42,519 nt of DNA from Bacteroidales bacterium UBA1182 (lineage in GTDB: Bacteria; Bacteroidota; Bacteroidia; Bacteroidales; Bacteroidaceae): the NCBI GenBank assembly GCA_002310015.1, contig DBYQ01000050.1, positions 1 through 42,519 on the forward strand, written 5' to 3'. The notes beneath the pieces were generated by a model. It did no database searches and had not been told where the DNA came from. It saw only the letters and a list, made by a program, of their open reading frames with translations. This document shows, piece after piece, positions 40,648 to 42,519 of this stretch; within the stretch, counting starts at the first letter, position 1, and every line of letters begins with the position of its first letter. Made by a program: the position numbers and the translations under genes.

Positions 40648-41511
40648 TTAATCCTTTATTCTTTCCACATCGGCAAGCATGCGCTCCACGTATGCGGGCA
40701 GGGCAAAGCAGCCTTTGTGAAGGTTTGTAGTGTAGTAGTTGGTCTTTATGCCCAGTTGGTTCCAGGCATCGGCATCCAGGTCTAGTACCGGGCGGTACTT
40801 CTTTGATGCGAAGCCGAAAAGCCAGTAACCTGACGGGTATGTAGGTATGTGTGCCTGATATACGCGGCTGATGGGGAACCTGTTCACGATACGCATGTGA
40901 GCCTTCTGGGTCTCTAAGCGGTCCTCCTCATAGAAGGGGCTCTGATGCTGGTTCACCATGATGCCATCGGCCTTAAGTGCCTTGTAGCAACTGCCGTAGA
41001 ACTCACGTGTCAGGAGGCTCTCGCCGGGACCGTAGAATCCGGCCGAGTCAACCACGATCACGTCATACTCATTCTCAATATGACGTATGTAACGCAGGGC
41101 ATTCTCGGTGTAGATGGTAACGCGGGGGTCATCAAGTGACTCTGCCATCTCGGGGAAATACTCACGGCAGGCCTGAACCACGCCCTCATTTATCTCAATC
41201 AGGTCAATCTGCTGGATGGACTTGTATTTGAGGAGCTCGCGTACCACGCCTCCGTCACCGGAACCGAACACCAGAATCTTCTGGGCTGTGGGATGAACGG
41301 CCATAGGTATGTGTGACAGCATCTCATCATAGATGAACTCATCCCTTTGGGTAAAGATGATGTAACCGTCAACAGCCAGGAACCGGCCAAACTCGGGTGA
41401 CTCAAAGATATCTACCCTACCCAAGTCATTCTCTGAAGTATAAAGGTGCTTATCAACCTTTACTGAAAACTTTACGTTTGGAGTATGAAACTCAGAAAAC
41501 CAAAATTCCAT
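40648..41511 (-). CDS. Spermidine-synthase-like aminopropyltransferase with altered active site
   Basis: A 287-residue SpeE homologue: N-terminal beta domain (HLYTSENDLGRVDIFESPEF), FTQRDEFIYDEMLSH near 53-67, and the Rossmann methyltransferase-like core. Several canonical residues differ. The nucleotide loop is GSGDGG (83-88) instead of GGGDGG, EIN (106-108) stands where EID is usual, and the active-site DSTDPxGP is DSAGFYGP (155-162), so the second acidic residue that binds the diamine is Gly158. Reduced, altered or lost aminopropyl transfer is possible. It starts 12 bases after the arginine decarboxylase gene, so it belongs to the polyamine unit. The fold assignment is firm; the activity is not. 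Confidence 0.8.
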   Translation of the reverse strand: MEFWFSEFHTPNVKFSVKVDKHLYTSENDLGRVDIFESPEFGRFLAVDGYIIFTQRDEFIYDEMLSHIPMAVHPTAQKILVFGSGDGGVVRELLKYKSIQQIDLIEINEGVVQACREYFPEMAESLDDPRVTIYTENALRYIRHIENEYDVIVVDSAGFYGPGESLLTREFYGSCYKALKADGIMVNQHQSPFYEEDRLETQKAHMRIVNRFPISRVYQAHIPTYPSGYWLFGFASKKYRPVLDLDADAWNQLGIKTNYYTTNLHKGCFALPAYVERMLADVERIKD

Positions 41512-41523
41512 TGCCCTTGAGAA

Positions 41524-42519
41524 TCAATATGTTGTACTTTCCTTAATCACATTCAGACGCTCTACCTTCTCATCCTCCGGACCGGTCAGCTGGCAGCCCT
41601 TCTCCTTTGCGTAGAGTATATAATCGATGATTTCCTGCGTGATACGCTCACCCGGGGCCAGGATAGGAATTCCGGGAGGATAGCACATAACGAACTCCGT
41701 ACAAATACGTCCGTTGGTCTCACGGATAGGAATCATCTCCTCCTTGGGAGCATAGAAAGCCTCCTGCGGAGTCATCACGACCGATGGGTTAATGTACTCA
41801 TGATCGAACAAACCTGAACGGTCGCGGCTGTAACGGCGCTTCACGTCAACCAGTGCGCTCACCAGACGCTCCACCTCACGCATACGGTCACCTATCGATA
41901 TGTATGCCAGCACATTACCCATATCACCAAGTTCCAGCTGGATGTCATATTCATCACGCAGCAGGTCATAGACCTCAATGCCTGCCAGGCCGATATCCAG
42001 AGTATATACGGTAAGTTTGGTGGGATCAAAATCAAACACGCTGTCACCGTTTATCAGCTCCTTGCCGTATGCATAGTAACCGCCAATCTTGTTGATCTCA
42101 GTGCGGGCATAATCAGCAATTCGCATCACCTCGGCAAAGAGTTCCTTACCTCTCAAGGCTAGGTTACGGCGTGATATGTCAAGACTGGAAATAAGCAGGT
42201 ACGATGCGCTTGTGGTCTGCGTAAGGTTGATCACCTGACGCACATAACCGGCACTTACATCAGGACCGGTAAGCAGGAATGAACTCTGCGTAAGGCTTCC
42301 GCCGGATTTATGCATTGAGACCGATGACATATCGGCCCCGGCAGCCATAGCGGTCAAAGGCATGTCCTCACCAAAGTAGAAGTGTGTTCCGTGAGCCTCG
42401 TCCACCAGCACCATCATACCGTGCTCATGAGCCAGATCCACTATCTTCTTGAGGTTGGAGCAGATGCCGTAATAAGTGGGGTTGTTCACCAGAATGGCCT
42501 TTGCCTCGGGGTTCTCCTC
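41524..42519 (-). CDS. Arginine decarboxylase (Orn/Lys/Arg decarboxylase class I), cut by the window end
   Basis: The fold-type-I PLP decarboxylase that makes agmatine from arginine, judged by the adjacent agmatinase; lysine or ornithine decarboxylation cannot be ruled out from sequence alone. The visible part begins inside the gene with ENPEAKAILVNNPTYYG, then MMVLVDEAHGTHFYFG (PLP Asp), SMHKSGGSLTQSS (Schiff-base Lys, codon at 42307-42309), and the C-terminal domain with CTEFVMCYPPGIPILAPGER. The frame is open to base 42519, so the start codon lies beyond the window. The length and order fit the SpeA/YaaO type rather than the biosynthetic alanine-racemase-fold SpeA. Confidence 0.9.
   Translation of the reverse strand, partial: EENPEAKAILVNNPTYYGICSNLKKIVDLAHEHGMMVLVDEAHGTHFYFGEDMPLTAMAAGADMSSVSMHKSGGSLTQSSFLLTGPDVSAGYVRQVINLTQTTSASYLLISSLDISRRNLALRGKELFAEVMRIADYARTEINKIGGYYAYGKELINGDSVFDFDPTKLTVYTLDIGLAGIEVYDLLRDEYDIQLELGDMGNVLAYISIGDRMREVERLVSALVDVKRRYSRDRSGLFDHEYINPSVVMTPQEAFYAPKEEMIPIRETNGRICTEFVMCYPPGIPILAPGERITQEIIDYILYAKEKGCQLTGPEDEKVERLNVIKESTTY

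Overview
The window looks like a chromosomal segment of a gut- or rumen-type Bacteroidales bacterium (Prevotella/Bacteroides-like). The evidence is the repeated Bacteroidetes promoter signature (TTTG, 19-20 bases, then TAnnTTTG), A-rich leaders without Shine-Dalgarno sequences, many lipobox proteins, the carboxyspermidine polyamine genes, and families common in this order (MG2/plug-like surface protein, membrane-anchored TPR regulator, ORF6N protein, C10 peptidase, GH9 and GH3 enzymes). No phage, CRISPR array or intact insertion sequence is visible.

Layout. (1) 69-9256, minus strand: a probable five-gene unit of transglutaminase-fold lipoprotein, unknown lipoprotein, O-antigen-ligase-like membrane protein with C-terminal TPRs, membrane-anchored TPR regulator, and a 930-residue MG2-type exported protein. 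Most of it is visibly AT-rich compared with its surroundings. (2) 9.3-12.6 kb: a GH9 glucanase and a voltage-gated potassium channel with a zinc ribbon, both bracketed by short TTGAGAATTGA repeats. (3) 12.6-15.7 kb: a decayed, repeat-rich patch with a DUF805-like remnant, a truncated and an intact copy of a paralogous lipoprotein, an ORF6N-gene fragment, a MITE-like element inserted in a REP-like palindrome, and an ORF6N/PLD-like gene with a palindrome family inside and around it. (4) 15.7-21.4 kb: a sodium:alanine symporter, a small ORF, an outer-membrane barrel, tRNA-His with a nearby tRNA fragment, a Big2/FISUMP-like lipoprotein, and a DUF3298 lipoprotein overlapping a HAD phosphatase. (5) 21.4-27.4 kb: a large fold-back element, an ABC transporter operon with its GntR regulator, a GH3 enzyme and an APH-like kinase. 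(6) 27.5-29.4 kb: a queuosine-precursor operon (YhhQ-type transporter, QueF, tRNA-editing deacylase) preceded by an RNA that fits the preQ1-I pseudoknot. (7) 29.4-37.2 kb: an exported protein with a T9SS-like tail, a C10 peptidase, a radical SAM protein, a Dcu transporter, a LytTR regulator and two small membrane proteins. (8) 37.2-42.5 kb, minus strand: polyamine genes in transcription order arginine decarboxylase (cut by the window end), SpeE-like protein, agmatinase, carboxynorspermidine synthase and carboxynorspermidine decarboxylase.

How the parts fit. Arginine decarboxylase and agmatinase would make putrescine, and the last two enzymes would convert it to spermidine through carboxyspermidine. 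The SpeE-like protein in the same run lacks part of the usual active site. The intergenic DNA carries several distinct palindromic repeat families: a REP/REPIN-like family built on CAATTGGGG, two fold-back elements, an ORF6N-linked palindrome and a MITE. The observations most worth following are the preQ1-I-like leader, the ORF6N-linked palindromes, the nested MITE-in-REP, the atypical SpeE and the transglutaminase/ligase/MG2 cluster. All functional calls come from reading motifs by eye; no database search was run.
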